Shown: one piece after another, positions 41,614-50,320 of the stretch
How positions within the stretch are numbered: the first letter of the stretch is position 1
Layout of the letters: the number at the start of each line of letters is the position of its first letter
Assembly: GCA_947497475.1 (NCBI GenBank)
Contig: CANMGS010000001.1
Location: 124,001 to 188,000, forward strand
Reading direction: 5' to 3'
DNA: 64,000 nt
From: an uncultured Amylibacter sp.
GTDB taxonomy: Bacteria > Pseudomonadota > Alphaproteobacteria > Rhodobacterales > Rhodobacteraceae
Program-made: the position numbers and the translations under genes
The notes under the pieces: model-generated
What the model saw: the letters and a program-made list of their open reading frames with translations, nothing else
What the model was told of the DNA's origin: nothing
Databases searched by the model: none

Positions 41614-43113
41614 ATGAACACGATAACGGCATTTCAGGGCGGCGCAGAACAAGATCAGGCAGAAGAGGTACAGACTCTTCCTCATAACATCGAAGCGGAA
41701 CAAGCTTTGTTGGGGGCTTTGTTGGTCAACAATGACGTATACGATCGCGTTGCTGCCATTATCAATGACACGCATTTTTATGACCCTGTGCATGGGCGTA
41801 TTTTTGAAATTGCGGCCCAGCGCATTCAGAAAAATGCATTGGCGTCTCCTGTAACTCTAAAGGCATTTATGGAAGAAGACGAAGGTCTGGCTGAATTAGG
41901 CGGACCTGCGTATTTGGCACGTTTGGCTGGGGCTTCTGTTTCTGTCTTTGCCGCACGTGATTATGCGCAGATGATTTATGATCTGGCGATCCGCCGCGAT
42001 TTGATGGCGATCGGTGAAGAGATCAGCGACAAAGCACGCCGTATGGAGGTGAGCAATGAACCTACCGAGCAGATCGTAGAGGCAGAGCAACGTTTATATG
42101 CGCTGTCTGAGCAAGGATCAGTAGATACTGGGTTTCAAAGCTTTCTAAGTGCTGTGACAGAAGCGGTGAATGTGGCGAATGCTGCTTATCAACGTGATGG
42201 CGGAATGGCTGGTACATCCACAGGTCTGAATGACATGGATAAAAAATTGGGAGGATTACACCGTTCTGACCTTTTGATCCTCGCGGGTCGTCCATCGATG
42301 GGTAAGACATCACTTGCGACAAACATCGCATATAATATTGCGAAGGCATATAAGAAGGGCAAATTGCCTGATGGCACAGAAGGTGCTGTTCAGGGCGGTG
42401 TTGTCGGATTTTACTCGCTTGAGATGTCGTCGGAACAATTGGCATCCCGTATTTTATCAGAAGCCGCAGAAATTGAATCGCACCGTATTCGGTCTGGCGA
42501 CATGCAAGAAGATGAATTCCGCCGTTTGGTGGAAGCAGCTAAAACGTTGGAAAGTTGCCCGCTTTATATTGATGATACAGCTGCTCTACCGATCAGCCAA
42601 TTGGCAGCGCGTGCACGTCGTTTGAAGCGAACACATGGCTTAGATGTATTGATCATCGACTATTTGCAATTGGTACGCCCAGCATCCGCCAAAGACAGCC
42701 GTGTGAATGAGGTGTCTGAGATCACCCAAGGCTTGAAAGCAATTGCAAAGGAATTGGATATTCCTGTGATTGCCCTGTCCCAGCTTTCGCGTCAGGTTGA
42801 AAACCGTGATGATAAACGTCCGCAGCTTTCTGATCTGCGGGAATCTGGTTCGATTGAGCAGGATGCGGATATCGTGATGTTTGTGTATCGTGGTGAGTAT
42901 TATAAAGAACGCGAAAAACCTGCAGATCACGAAGCAGACAAAATGATGACTTGGCAGGCAGAGATGGAAGAATTGCACGGCAAGGCCGAAGTGATTATTG
43001 GCAAGCAACGTCATGGTCCGATCGGATCTGTACAATTGGCGTTTGAAGGTCGTTATACACGTTTCGGTGACTTAGCACCGTCACGCTATGGCAGCGGTGG
43101 TGATGACTTTTAA
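41614..43113 (+). CDS. dnaB: Replicative DNA helicase DnaB
   Basis: DnaB is the hexameric 5'-3' helicase of the replication fork. The ATG at 41614, behind AGGG, gives 499 residues; an in-frame GTG at 41608 is the alternative. The N-domain begins at LPHNIEAEQALLGALLVNN. The RecA-type core has Walker A AGRPSMGKTSLATNIA, GFYSLEMSSEQLASRI, Walker B DVLIIDYLQLV, and the Arg-finger region QLSDLRESGSIEQDAD. No intein is present. Confidence 0.97.
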   Translation: MNTITAFQGGAEQDQAEEVQTLPHNIEAEQALLGALLVNNDVYDRVAAIINDTHFYDPVHGRIFEIAAQRIQKNALASPVTLKAFMEEDEGLAELGGPAYLARLAGASVSVFAARDYAQMIYDLAIRRDLMAIGEEISDKARRMEVSNEPTEQIVEAEQRLYALSEQGSVDTGFQSFLSAVTEAVNVANAAYQRDGGMAGTSTGLNDMDKKLGGLHRSDLLILAGRPSMGKTSLATNIAYNIAKAYKKGKLPDGTEGAVQGGVVGFYSLEMSSEQLASRILSEAAEIESHRIRSGDMQEDEFRRLVEAAKTLESCPLYIDDTAALPISQLAARARRLKRTHGLDVLIIDYLQLVRPASAKDSRVNEVSEITQGLKAIAKELDIPVIALSQLSRQVENRDDKRPQLSDLRESGSIEQDADIVMFVYRGEYYKEREKPADHEADKMMTWQAEMEELHGKAEVIIGKQRHGPIGSVQLAFEGRYTRFGDLAPSRYGSGGDDF

Positions 43114-43158
43114 ATAGGTTTAAGGTTTAACTCTTAGACATATCATTAGAGGTCACCC

Positions 43159-43836
43159 ATGGCGGACGAACAAACATCCCTTTTACGCATTGATATTATA
43201 TCTGATGTTATGTGCCCTTGGTGCATTGTTGGCTATAAGCAATTGGAACATGCATTGGGCACCTTGGGGATTTCAGCAGGCGTTGCATGGCATCCGTTCG
43301 AGCTGAATCCAAACATGCCAGCAGAAGGCCAAGATTTGCGGGAGCATATGGCCGAGAAATACGGCAGTAGCCCAGAAGATAGTGAAAAGAACCGTGCGAA
43401 TTTAATACAGCTGGGTAAGCAGTTAGGGATTGAGTTTAACTATTCCGACATTTCGCGCATGTGGAATACGTTTTTGACCCATCAGTTGCTGTATTGGGCG
43501 CAAACCAAAGAAAAACAGCACCAGTTGAAAATGGAATTATTCTCGGCGCATTTTACACGTGGTTTAAACCTTGGCGATACGAATGTGTTGGTATCTGCAG
43601 CAACTGCGGTTGGGTTGGATAAAGATGAAACTTTGGCCGTATTAACAGATGGTCGATATGCGCAGAATATCAGACAGGAACAGCAGTTTTGGGCGCAAAA
43701 GGGCATTCAAGGCGTACCCGCTATGATCTTTAACCAACGCCATCTTGTGACAGGTGCCCAAGGTGTAGAAAATTACGTTTCAATTTTAAAGCAGCTAACA
43801 ACTGCCCCCGAAAGCCCAGAAGATGTTGAAGTGTAG
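43159..43836 (+). CDS. DsbA-family oxidoreductase, FrnE-like
   Basis: The protein has 225 residues and no signal peptide, so it is cytoplasmic. The active site reads ISDVMCPWCIVGY (CPWC), followed by a helical insert and the cis-Pro region GIQGVPAMIFNQRHLVTGAQ. FrnE and 2-hydroxychromene-2-carboxylate isomerase-like proteins share this layout. It probably acts in thiol-disulfide exchange. The gene lies 45 bases after dnaB but is functionally unrelated. Confidence 0.9.
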   Translation: MADEQTSLLRIDIISDVMCPWCIVGYKQLEHALGTLGISAGVAWHPFELNPNMPAEGQDLREHMAEKYGSSPEDSEKNRANLIQLGKQLGIEFNYSDISRMWNTFLTHQLLYWAQTKEKQHQLKMELFSAHFTRGLNLGDTNVLVSAATAVGLDKDETLAVLTDGRYAQNIRQEQQFWAQKGIQGVPAMIFNQRHLVTGAQGVENYVSILKQLTTAPESPEDVEV

Positions 43837-43870
43837 GGCTTTTCTAGGGGTTCTGGCGAGGATGCCGTAT

Positions 43871-43984
43871 ATGGCAAGTAAAGGATTTGCTTTGGAACAT
43901 GACTATCCAAATCGCGAGGTGATCACGTTAAACATGAACGCCTTGGGCGAATTAGGCGGTGGTATTCATTGCGCCACACAGTAG
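43871..43984 (+). pseudogene. C-terminal remnant of agmatine deiminase / peptidyl-arginine deiminase family
   Basis: A 37-residue frame ends NMNALGELGGGIHCATQ. The GGGIHC-[AI]-TQ ending, with the nucleophilic Cys, is the signature of the last strand of agmatine deiminases, whose full length is about 330-370 residues. Nothing of the preceding domains is found; the upstream sequence belongs to the DsbA gene. It is therefore best read as a decayed gene fragment. An intact agmatinase-type gene at 62955 would give another agmatine route. Confidence 0.55.
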
Positions 43985-44009
43985 CAGCCAAAAATAAGAT
44001 AAAGACGCG

Positions 44010-44630
44010 TTAGTTCTGAACGGTCTTTATCAAAACATCCTTTGCATCAGTAAGGTGTGTTTTGAGCAATAAAGAGCATTTATGAGCATCTTTACCCTGA
44101 TATGCAAGAACGATTTCTTCATGTTGTGAAAGCCAAAGGTCGGTTTGTATACGCAAATTCTGGTACTGACTAACATGGATTTGACACAATTGACGCAACT
44201 CACGAATGACGCGGATATGATGTGTTTTATTAGAAGGGGCATACAAGGATTTGTGGAAATTCCAATCACTTTCCGCCCATCCGTCTCTACCCGCCTCAAC
44301 ACTTGAAATTTTGAGATTATACTGGATCGTATCAATTTCTTTTGCATTTGCTTGTGCAATTGCCGCTTTGATACAATGGGTTTCAAGCATAATTCTCAGA
44401 TCATACACCTCATTAAGTTCCTCAAGTGCAAGTTTTACAACTTGTGCACCATGATTAGGCGTTACCACAACTAATTTTTCCGCAGCAAGCACAGCAAGTG
44501 CATCTCGAACAGGAATACGGCTGACATCAAATTGTTTCGCTATCTGTGACTGTAGTAAAACTGTTCCAGGCGGCATCGCCCCATTCAGTATTTCCTGACG
44601 CAATTTATCCAATACAAATGTTGACTGCAT
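44010..44630 (-). CDS. GntR-family (FCD) transcriptional regulator
   Basis: The ATG at 44630 lies six bases after AGAGG and gives 206 residues. The N-terminal helix-turn-helix has QSQIAKQFDVSRIPVRDAL, and the C-terminal FCD effector domain has the metal-binding pattern DLRIMLETHCIKAAI, DWNFHKSLY and HLTDAKDVLI. FCD regulators respond to organic acids or amino acids. It is divergent from the osmC-like gene, with a double TGTATACA operator between them. Confidence 0.9.
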   Translation of the reverse strand: MQSTFVLDKLRQEILNGAMPPGTVLLQSQIAKQFDVSRIPVRDALAVLAAEKLVVVTPNHGAQVVKLALEELNEVYDLRIMLETHCIKAAIAQANAKEIDTIQYNLKISSVEAGRDGWAESDWNFHKSLYAPSNKTHHIRVIRELRQLCQIHVSQYQNLRIQTDLWLSQHEEIVLAYQGKDAHKCSLLLKTHLTDAKDVLIKTVQN

Positions 44631-44662
44631 TTTTCGCCTCTTGATCTCGACATTAATCCATG

Positions 44663-44680
44663 ATGTATACATGTATACAT
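44663..44680. promoter_or_regulatory. Tandem TGTATACA operator between GntR and OsmC genes
   Basis: ATGTATACATGTATACAT is a perfect 18-bp palindrome made of two adjacent TGTATACA units. TGTATACA-like sequences are typical FCD/GntR sites. It lies 33 bases before the GntR ATG and 20 before the OsmC ATG. Confidence 0.7.
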
Positions 44681-44699
44681 TTTAATATGGAGCAATACA

Positions 44700-45173
44700 A
44701 TGAGTAAAAATCATATCTATACTACAGTAGTAAAATGGACGGGGAACACTGGTAAGGGAACCGAAACATATTTAGGTTATGAACGCACTTGGGATATTGC
44801 TGTACCAGGCAAAGATTTAATCCATTGCTCCAATGATCCATTACTTGGAGGTGATCCTGCTAAAATGAACCCAGAAGATTTGCTCCTAAGTGCATTATCC
44901 TCTTGCCACATGCTTTGGTATTTACACTTGGCAAGTTCTTCAAAAATTACGGTTTTATCTTACACAGACACACCCGAGGGAAATGGTGAAAACATGCCAG
45001 ATGGCTCAGGTCGATTTTTAAGCGCAACATTGAAGCCAATCATCACAGTAAAACCAGAAAGTGATTTACAAAAAGCTGCTGAAATTCATAACGATATTCA
45101 TAAATACTGTTTTATTGCCCGATCTATGAACTTTCCTGTGAATTGCATACCAACGATCACAACGGCCACTTAA
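44700..45173 (+). CDS. OsmC/Ohr-family peroxidatic protein
   Basis: The protein has 157 residues. The two conserved cysteines of the OsmC fold lie in LSALSSCHMLWYL and KYCFIARSMNFPV, and an Arg in YERTWDI completes the usual site. OsmC/Ohr proteins reduce organic hydroperoxides using dithiols such as lipoylated proteins. The gene is controlled in all likelihood by the divergent GntR protein rather than by OhrR. Its DNA is more AT-rich than nearby genes. Confidence 0.85.
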   Translation: MSKNHIYTTVVKWTGNTGKGTETYLGYERTWDIAVPGKDLIHCSNDPLLGGDPAKMNPEDLLLSALSSCHMLWYLHLASSSKITVLSYTDTPEGNGENMPDGSGRFLSATLKPIITVKPESDLQKAAEIHNDIHKYCFIARSMNFPVNCIPTITTAT

Positions 45174-45280
45174 ATTCATTTCTTCTACTTTGTTGTTGGC
45201 TTCCGCCGAAACTATAGCCCTTGTGACTTGACGCGCCCCCCTGTTTTGTGGCCTCTAGGCCCAAAAAGAGGTACTGACCT

Positions 45281-46321
45281 ATGACAGCAGCAACATTGAC
45301 CATTGATCTGAATGCCATCGTGAAAAATTGGCAAGCTTTGGATGCAAAATCTGCGTCAAATGTAGAAACCGCGGCTGTGGTCAAAGCAGACGGATATGGT
45401 TTAGATGCTGGTCGTGTAGCAGCCGCATTATCAAAAGCAGGAGCGCGCAGTTTTTTCGTGGCATTAGCCGAAGAAGGTATCGCTGTGCGCAAAGCCGTTG
45501 GCAATGACGCGGATATCTATGTGTTCTCTGGCATGATGCTGACAGATGCGGAACCAATTAAGCAATATAACCTGATCCCATTGTTAAACTCACCATCACA
45601 ACTGGTGAAATACCGCATGGGGATGTCTGAGTATCCGTTTGGTGTTCAAATCGACAGTGGTATGAACCGTTTGGGTATGGAACCCGCAGATTTTGCGCAA
45701 GTGCGGGATAAGGCAAAGAACGCCAAACTAGTCATGAGCCATCTAGCCTGTGCTGATGCCCCGGATCACCCACAAAACCAGCAACAACTACAATGTTTTC
45801 GGGATTTAACAGATGGCATGAAAGTGCGCCGTTCTTTGGCTGCTACTGGTGGTACTTTACTTGGTAAAGACTATCATTTTGATCTGTGTCGCCCTGGTGT
45901 TGGGCTTTATGGTGGGGAACCTTTTGAGGCTGCTAACCCAGTGGTCACTGTTTCCATCCCTGTTATTCAAACGCGCGATGTTGAAGTGGGTGAAAGCGTT
46001 GGTTATTCTGCAGCTTGGGTAGCCCAGCGCCCATCCAAGATTGCGACAATCGCTGCTGGGTATGCGGACGGTTTGATCCGTGCTATGGGCAATTCGCAGG
46101 TTTTCCTTTGGGCTGGCAATAAACCCTGCCCCATCGTAGGCCGCGTTTCTATGGATTTGCTCACCGTCGATGTGACAGATATTGGCCAAGTGCCAAGCCA
46201 TATGGAAATTCTAAATACACACCAAACTGTGGACTTGCTGGCAGATGCTGCGGGCACTATTGGATATGAAATTCTAACCAGCCTTGGCGCGCGCTATAAA
46301 CGCGACTATATTGGCGGATAA
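45281..46321 (+). CDS. alr: Alanine racemase
   Basis: The enzyme makes D-alanine for peptidoglycan. The protein has 346 residues. AAVVKADGYGLDAGRVA carries the PLP lysine, and the second catalytic base Tyr is in the C-terminal domain near ESVGYSAAWVA. GRVSMDLLTVDVTDI is the conserved C-terminal signature. The RBS AAAAGAGG precedes the ATG. It is followed by the mla-like genes after 18 bases, possibly in one transcript. Confidence 0.95.
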   Translation: MTAATLTIDLNAIVKNWQALDAKSASNVETAAVVKADGYGLDAGRVAAALSKAGARSFFVALAEEGIAVRKAVGNDADIYVFSGMMLTDAEPIKQYNLIPLLNSPSQLVKYRMGMSEYPFGVQIDSGMNRLGMEPADFAQVRDKAKNAKLVMSHLACADAPDHPQNQQQLQCFRDLTDGMKVRRSLAATGGTLLGKDYHFDLCRPGVGLYGGEPFEAANPVVTVSIPVIQTRDVEVGESVGYSAAWVAQRPSKIATIAAGYADGLIRAMGNSQVFLWAGNKPCPIVGRVSMDLLTVDVTDIGQVPSHMEILNTHQTVDLLADAAGTIGYEILTSLGARYKRDYIGG

Positions 46322-46339
46322 AGAAGCAGGATAGACCAC

Positions 46340-47122
46340 GTGATACAGGCCATAGACGGATTTTTCGCACGCATTGGGCGCGCAACATTGGGATTATTTG
46401 AAAGCATTGGCACATTGGTGTTGTTTGCCCTTACAGCGGTCAGCCACATGTTTCGCCCCTCTTTCTATTTTGGTGCACTAGGTCGGCAATTACTGCACAT
46501 CGGATTTTATTCCCTACCCGTTGTGGGTTTGACAGCTTTGTTCACGGGCGGTGCGCTTGCATTACAGATCTATTCAGGTGGATCACGTTTTAATGCCGAA
46601 GCTGTGGTCCCATCAGTGGTCGCCATTGCCATGGTGCGTGAATTAGGTCCCGTTTTGGGCGGCTTGATGGTTGCGGGTCGTGTATCTGCCTCTATCGCTG
46701 CGGAATTGGGCACTATGCGCGTGACAGAACAGATTGACGCCCTGACCACGCTTTCAACAAACCCTATGAAATACCTTGTTGCTCCGCGCATTATGGCAGC
46801 GACTTTGGTTATGCCTGTACTTGTATTTATTGGTGACACAATCGGGATTATGGGTGGTTTTCTTGTGGGCACACAACGCCTTGCGTTCAATGGCTCTACA
46901 TATTTGCAAAACACATGGGATTTCTTAGAAATCCAAGATGTTACATCTGGCCTTGCCAAAGCAGCCGTCTTTGGTTTCATCGTAGCTTTAATGGGTTGTT
47001 ATCATGGATATAACTCAGGTCGTGGCGCCCAAGGCGTGGGCCGTGCGACAACCAATGCGGTTGTTTCTGCATCCGTGTTGATCCTTGCTTCTAACTATCT
47101 ACTAACAGAGTTGTTCTTTTAA
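46340..47122 (+). CDS. mlaE: MlaE-family lipid ABC transporter permease
   Basis: The protein has 260 residues and starts with GTG after AGGAT. Family blocks include VVPSVVAIAMVRELGPVLGG followed by LMVAGRVSASIAAELGTMRV, and ISDALTT-like EQIDALTTLSTNP. MlaE proteins, with an MlaF ATPase and an MCE protein, move phospholipids between the membranes. MlaF follows two bases later. MlaB, MlaC and MlaD genes are not next to it. Confidence 0.9.
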   Translation: MIQAIDGFFARIGRATLGLFESIGTLVLFALTAVSHMFRPSFYFGALGRQLLHIGFYSLPVVGLTALFTGGALALQIYSGGSRFNAEAVVPSVVAIAMVRELGPVLGGLMVAGRVSASIAAELGTMRVTEQIDALTTLSTNPMKYLVAPRIMAATLVMPVLVFIGDTIGIMGGFLVGTQRLAFNGSTYLQNTWDFLEIQDVTSGLAKAAVFGFIVALMGCYHGYNSGRGAQGVGRATTNAVVSASVLILASNYLLTELFF

Positions 47123-47124
47123 TC

Positions 47125-47871
47125 ATGATAACCATCAAAGACGTACATAAAGCCTTTGGCGATAACAGAGTTCTGGCAGGCGTAAACATGCATGTGGCCG
47201 CTGGCCATTCGATGGTGATCATTGGCGGGTCTGGCACTGGTAAATCAGTCTTGCTGAAATGTGTTTTAGGTCTGATTACGCCTGACAGTGGTACGATTGA
47301 AGTGAATGGTGTGAACCCGAACTCTGGCGATCGGGATGCCTTTTTGGACATGTTTGGAATGCTGTTTCAAGGTGGAGCTTTATTTGATAGCTTGCCTGTT
47401 TGGCAAAACGTGGCCTTTCGTTTGCTACAAGGCAAACACCGTTTGTCCAAGAAAGATGCATACGACATAGCCGTTGAAAAGCTGCGCCGTGTTGGATTGA
47501 AAGCCAGCGTTGCAAATCAATTACCAGCGGAGTTATCTGGCGGGATGCAAAAACGTGTGGGATTGGCCCGCGCCATTGCGGCAGAGCCAGAGATTATTTT
47601 CTTTGATGAACCAACAACAGGTTTGGACCCGATCATGTCTGGTGTGATCAACGAGCTGATCCGCGAGATTGTGGTGGAAATGGGGGCGACAGCCATGACC
47701 ATCACCCACGATATGAGTTCTGTCCGCGCCATCGCCGATGAGGTCGCCATGCTACACGAAGGTGTGGTGCAATGGACGGGTAAAGTTGGTGATATGGACG
47801 AGAGTGGTGATCCGTATCTGGATCAATTTATCAATGCACGCCCTGAAGGGCCGATTGAGTCTGTGCGTTAG
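47125..47871 (+). CDS. mlaF: MlaF-family lipid ABC transporter ATPase
   Basis: The protein has 248 residues. GGSGTGKSVLLKCVLGL is Walker A, LSGGMQKRVGLARAIA is the signature, and EIIFFDEPTTGLDPIMSG is Walker B and D-loop. The MFGMLFQGGALFDSLPVW Q-loop is typical of MlaF/Ttg2A. It acts with MlaE. The next gene begins at the base after its stop. Confidence 0.92.
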   Translation: MITIKDVHKAFGDNRVLAGVNMHVAAGHSMVIIGGSGTGKSVLLKCVLGLITPDSGTIEVNGVNPNSGDRDAFLDMFGMLFQGGALFDSLPVWQNVAFRLLQGKHRLSKKDAYDIAVEKLRRVGLKASVANQLPAELSGGMQKRVGLARAIAAEPEIIFFDEPTTGLDPIMSGVINELIREIVVEMGATAMTITHDMSSVRAIADEVAMLHEGVVQWTGKVGDMDESGDPYLDQFINARPEGPIESVR

Positions 47872-48468
47872 GTGGGTAAAGAACCCAATTTAGAAGATGT
47901 CCTCAGAGACGCAAAGAAGCGGCATGAAGAAATCTGGGATTATGAATGTCTTGCAGCTTTAAAAAATAAACCATCTTTAACAGAAACCCTATTCTGCTCG
48001 CGCAGACCTGAATTACATGAATATCCCATAGACATTCAAATCTCATATCAAGTCATAATATGGGCATTTCCAGCAATTATTTTTATGTTGATATTAGTGT
48101 CTGCAATAAGGCGGTGGAAAATAGGAAATACCAAACGAAGCACTAAAATTACGTTTTGGAGCGCAATACTTATACCATTGGTGTTTCTGTCACAAACCAT
48201 ACCAACGGTGGAAAAAGCAATGTCGCCTCTAGGAAGTTTATTGCCTTTTTTATTACTCTTTATATCTTTCATATCATGGCTGTTCGCAAAAAAACGCACT
48301 GGTGCAGAAAGTGTTTTTCTACGCATAACGGATATAACAATCTTGCTAGCCGTAATTGCACTTATATTAGGGCAGATTATTTACACGCGTTTCCAGTTAT
48401 CCGATTCTAAGATATTAAAACGACAGGTCTACTGGGATTACATTGAACAACAGAAGTCATCCAAATGA
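47872..48468 (+). CDS. Multi-helix membrane protein inserted in the mla-like operon
   Basis: The GTG start directly follows the mlaF stop. The protein has 198 residues: a soluble, charged N-terminus (about 1-55, with EDVLRDAKKRHEEIWDYECL), then about four membrane helices. The gene is more AT-rich than mlaF and pqiA, and I recognise no family. Its tight junctions (no gap before, four-base overlap after) show that it is expressed with the operon. Confidence 0.7.
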   Translation: MGKEPNLEDVLRDAKKRHEEIWDYECLAALKNKPSLTETLFCSRRPELHEYPIDIQISYQVIIWAFPAIIFMLILVSAIRRWKIGNTKRSTKITFWSAILIPLVFLSQTIPTVEKAMSPLGSLLPFLLLFISFISWLFAKKRTGAESVFLRITDITILLAVIALILGQIIYTRFQLSDSKILKRQVYWDYIEQQKSSK

Positions 48469-48893
48469 TCCGCATCTTAAACCTTTCCCTCCTAGTCCTC
48501 TTCCCCATCGCATGGTTCGCACCTTTAATGCGTGCAGGCCTCCTCCCATTTTTCTCACTTGATGAAATCTCGATCATCACGGGTACCGCTGATCTTTGGG
48601 GCAAGGATGTGCTCCTTGCCCTACTCGTCACATTCTTCGCGTTAATCGCCCCTATGGCCAAGGTGATCGGAACGGCTTTGATCCAATTCGATTTACTCTC
48701 AGATAAGGTCAAACCTGCCCTTGCGATCCTTGGAAAACTGGCGATGGCAGATATATTCCTGATTGCCATTTATATCGTAGTGGCCAAAGGCGTGGGTGTG
48801 GGGCGCTTGGAAACCGCTTGGGGGATGTATTTATTCACCTTTTGCGTGCTTTTATCCTATGCCATTACACTGCAGGCAAAGCCCAAAGCATGA
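48465..48893 (+). CDS. Paraquat-inducible protein A family membrane protein
   Basis: The protein has 142 residues and four hydrophobic helices. FFSLDEISIITGTADLWGKD and FALIAPMAKVIGTALIQFD are typical of PqiA/YebS-type domains. PqiA proteins work with MCE-domain proteins in lipid transport, which fits the preceding mlaE and mlaF. The usual MCE partner is missing here: radA follows after 42 bases. Confidence 0.85.
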   Translation: MIRILNLSLLVLFPIAWFAPLMRAGLLPFFSLDEISIITGTADLWGKDVLLALLVTFFALIAPMAKVIGTALIQFDLLSDKVKPALAILGKLAMADIFLIAIYIVVAKGVGVGRLETAWGMYLFTFCVLLSYAITLQAKPKA

Positions 48894-48935
48894 AAGGGTT
48901 GCTGATCGGCATCCTGCCCGTTAAACCCATGATCA

Positions 48936-50309
48936 ATGGCTAAGACGACAACTATATTTTCCTGCATGAAATGCGGCGCATCCCACAAAAAATGGGCAGG
49001 CCGTTGTGATGCATGTGGCGAATGGAACTCCATTGCCGAAGAAGCGCCTTTGGCGGCTGGCCCATCAGGTAAAACACTGGGTGGTGCCAAAGGACGCAAA
49101 GTGGCTTTGGGTGATTTATCTGAGATTGATAAACCGCTGCCGCGCGTTGCCAGTGGTATCGCAGAATTTGACCGTGTATTGGGCGGCGGTATGGTTCCTG
49201 CAAGCGCCATATTGGTTGGCGGCGACCCCGGCATTGGGAAATCAACAATGTTGCTGCAAGCCGCTGCAAGTTTTGCGCGTGCTGGTAAGAAGGCAGTTTA
49301 TGTTTCGGGTGAGGAAGCGCCAAGTCAAATCCGTATGCGTGCGCAACGTTTGGGATTGTCTGATGCGCCTGTGAAATTGGCGGCTGAAACCAATCTGCGC
49401 GATGTGTTGACGACATTAGAGGAAGAACGCCCTGATGTGGCAATCATCGATTCCGTACAAACCATGTGGGCGGATCATGTGGACAGCGCGCCCGGATCGG
49501 TTTCTCAGGTTCGGGCTACGGCACATGAATTAACGACATTTGCAAAACGCCGCGGCGTTTCTGTGATCCTTGTGGGACATGTCACCAAAGAGGGTCAGAT
49601 TGCTGGGCCGCGTGTTGTGGAACATATGGTCGATACAGTTTTGTATTTTGAGGGCGAGCGTGGTCATCAGTTCCGTATTTTACGTGCTGTGAAAAATCGC
49701 TTTGGCCCTGCCGATGAAATTGGCGTGTTTGAAATGACAGGGGCTGGGCTGCAAGAGGTAACAAACCCCTCTGCCCTATTCCTGTCTGACCGCGAAAACC
49801 CTGCGGCTGGGTCTGTTGTCTTTGCAGGGATGGAGGGCACACGCCCCGTTTTGGTGGAAATTCAAGCGCTGGTTGCACAATCCACATTAGCTACACCACG
49901 CCGTAATGTTGTGGGTTGGGATAGCAGCCGTTTGTCGATGATCCTAGCGGTTTTGGAATCGCGGTGCGGGATAAGTTTTGGCGGTATGGATGTGTATTTG
50001 AATATCGCAGGTGGGATGCGGATATCGGAACCTGCTGCGGATTTGGCCGTGGCTGCGGCCTTAATTTCGGCAAGACAGGATCATGCTATTGCCAAAGATG
50101 CCGTTATATTCGGCGAAATCAGCCTCTCTGGGGCGCTTCGACCCATCGCACAAGCCGAAAATCGGCTGAAAGAGGCAAAAAAACTAGGTTTTTCATCCGC
50201 TTTTGCACCTTCGAGGATGAAATTAACAAACGAATCTGGCATGAAGGTCGAAACAAACAATGATGTGGGCGACTTTATTGCTGCTTGCTTTGGCACTATA
50301 GACGCCTAA
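48936..50309 (+). CDS. radA: DNA repair protein RadA
   Basis: RadA is a RecA-like branch-migration helicase. The protein has 457 residues. An N-terminal four-Cys zinc finger (SCMKCGASHKKWAGRCDACG) is followed by Walker A GGDPGIGKST, the RadA-specific KNRFG motif (VKNRFGPAD), and a Lon-protease-like C-terminal domain beginning around GMDVYLNIAGGMRISEPAAD. It precedes cvpA by 11 bases. Confidence 0.96.
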   Translation: MAKTTTIFSCMKCGASHKKWAGRCDACGEWNSIAEEAPLAAGPSGKTLGGAKGRKVALGDLSEIDKPLPRVASGIAEFDRVLGGGMVPASAILVGGDPGIGKSTMLLQAAASFARAGKKAVYVSGEEAPSQIRMRAQRLGLSDAPVKLAAETNLRDVLTTLEEERPDVAIIDSVQTMWADHVDSAPGSVSQVRATAHELTTFAKRRGVSVILVGHVTKEGQIAGPRVVEHMVDTVLYFEGERGHQFRILRAVKNRFGPADEIGVFEMTGAGLQEVTNPSALFLSDRENPAAGSVVFAGMEGTRPVLVEIQALVAQSTLATPRRNVVGWDSSRLSMILAVLESRCGISFGGMDVYLNIAGGMRISEPAADLAVAAALISARQDHAIAKDAVIFGEISLSGALRPIAQAENRLKEAKKLGFSSAFAPSRMKLTNESGMKVETNNDVGDFIAACFGTIDA

Positions 50310-50320
50310 AGGGGAAAAAT

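Noticed and set aside
41383-41793. 136-residue minus-strand frame upstream of and into dnaB
   Set aside because: It overlaps the dnaB start on the opposite strand, lacks a start signal and is Cys/Arg-rich without motifs.
48890-48943. 17-residue frame between the pqiA-like gene and radA
   Set aside because: It overlaps the pqiA stop and the radA start and shows no family feature; at most it couples translation.
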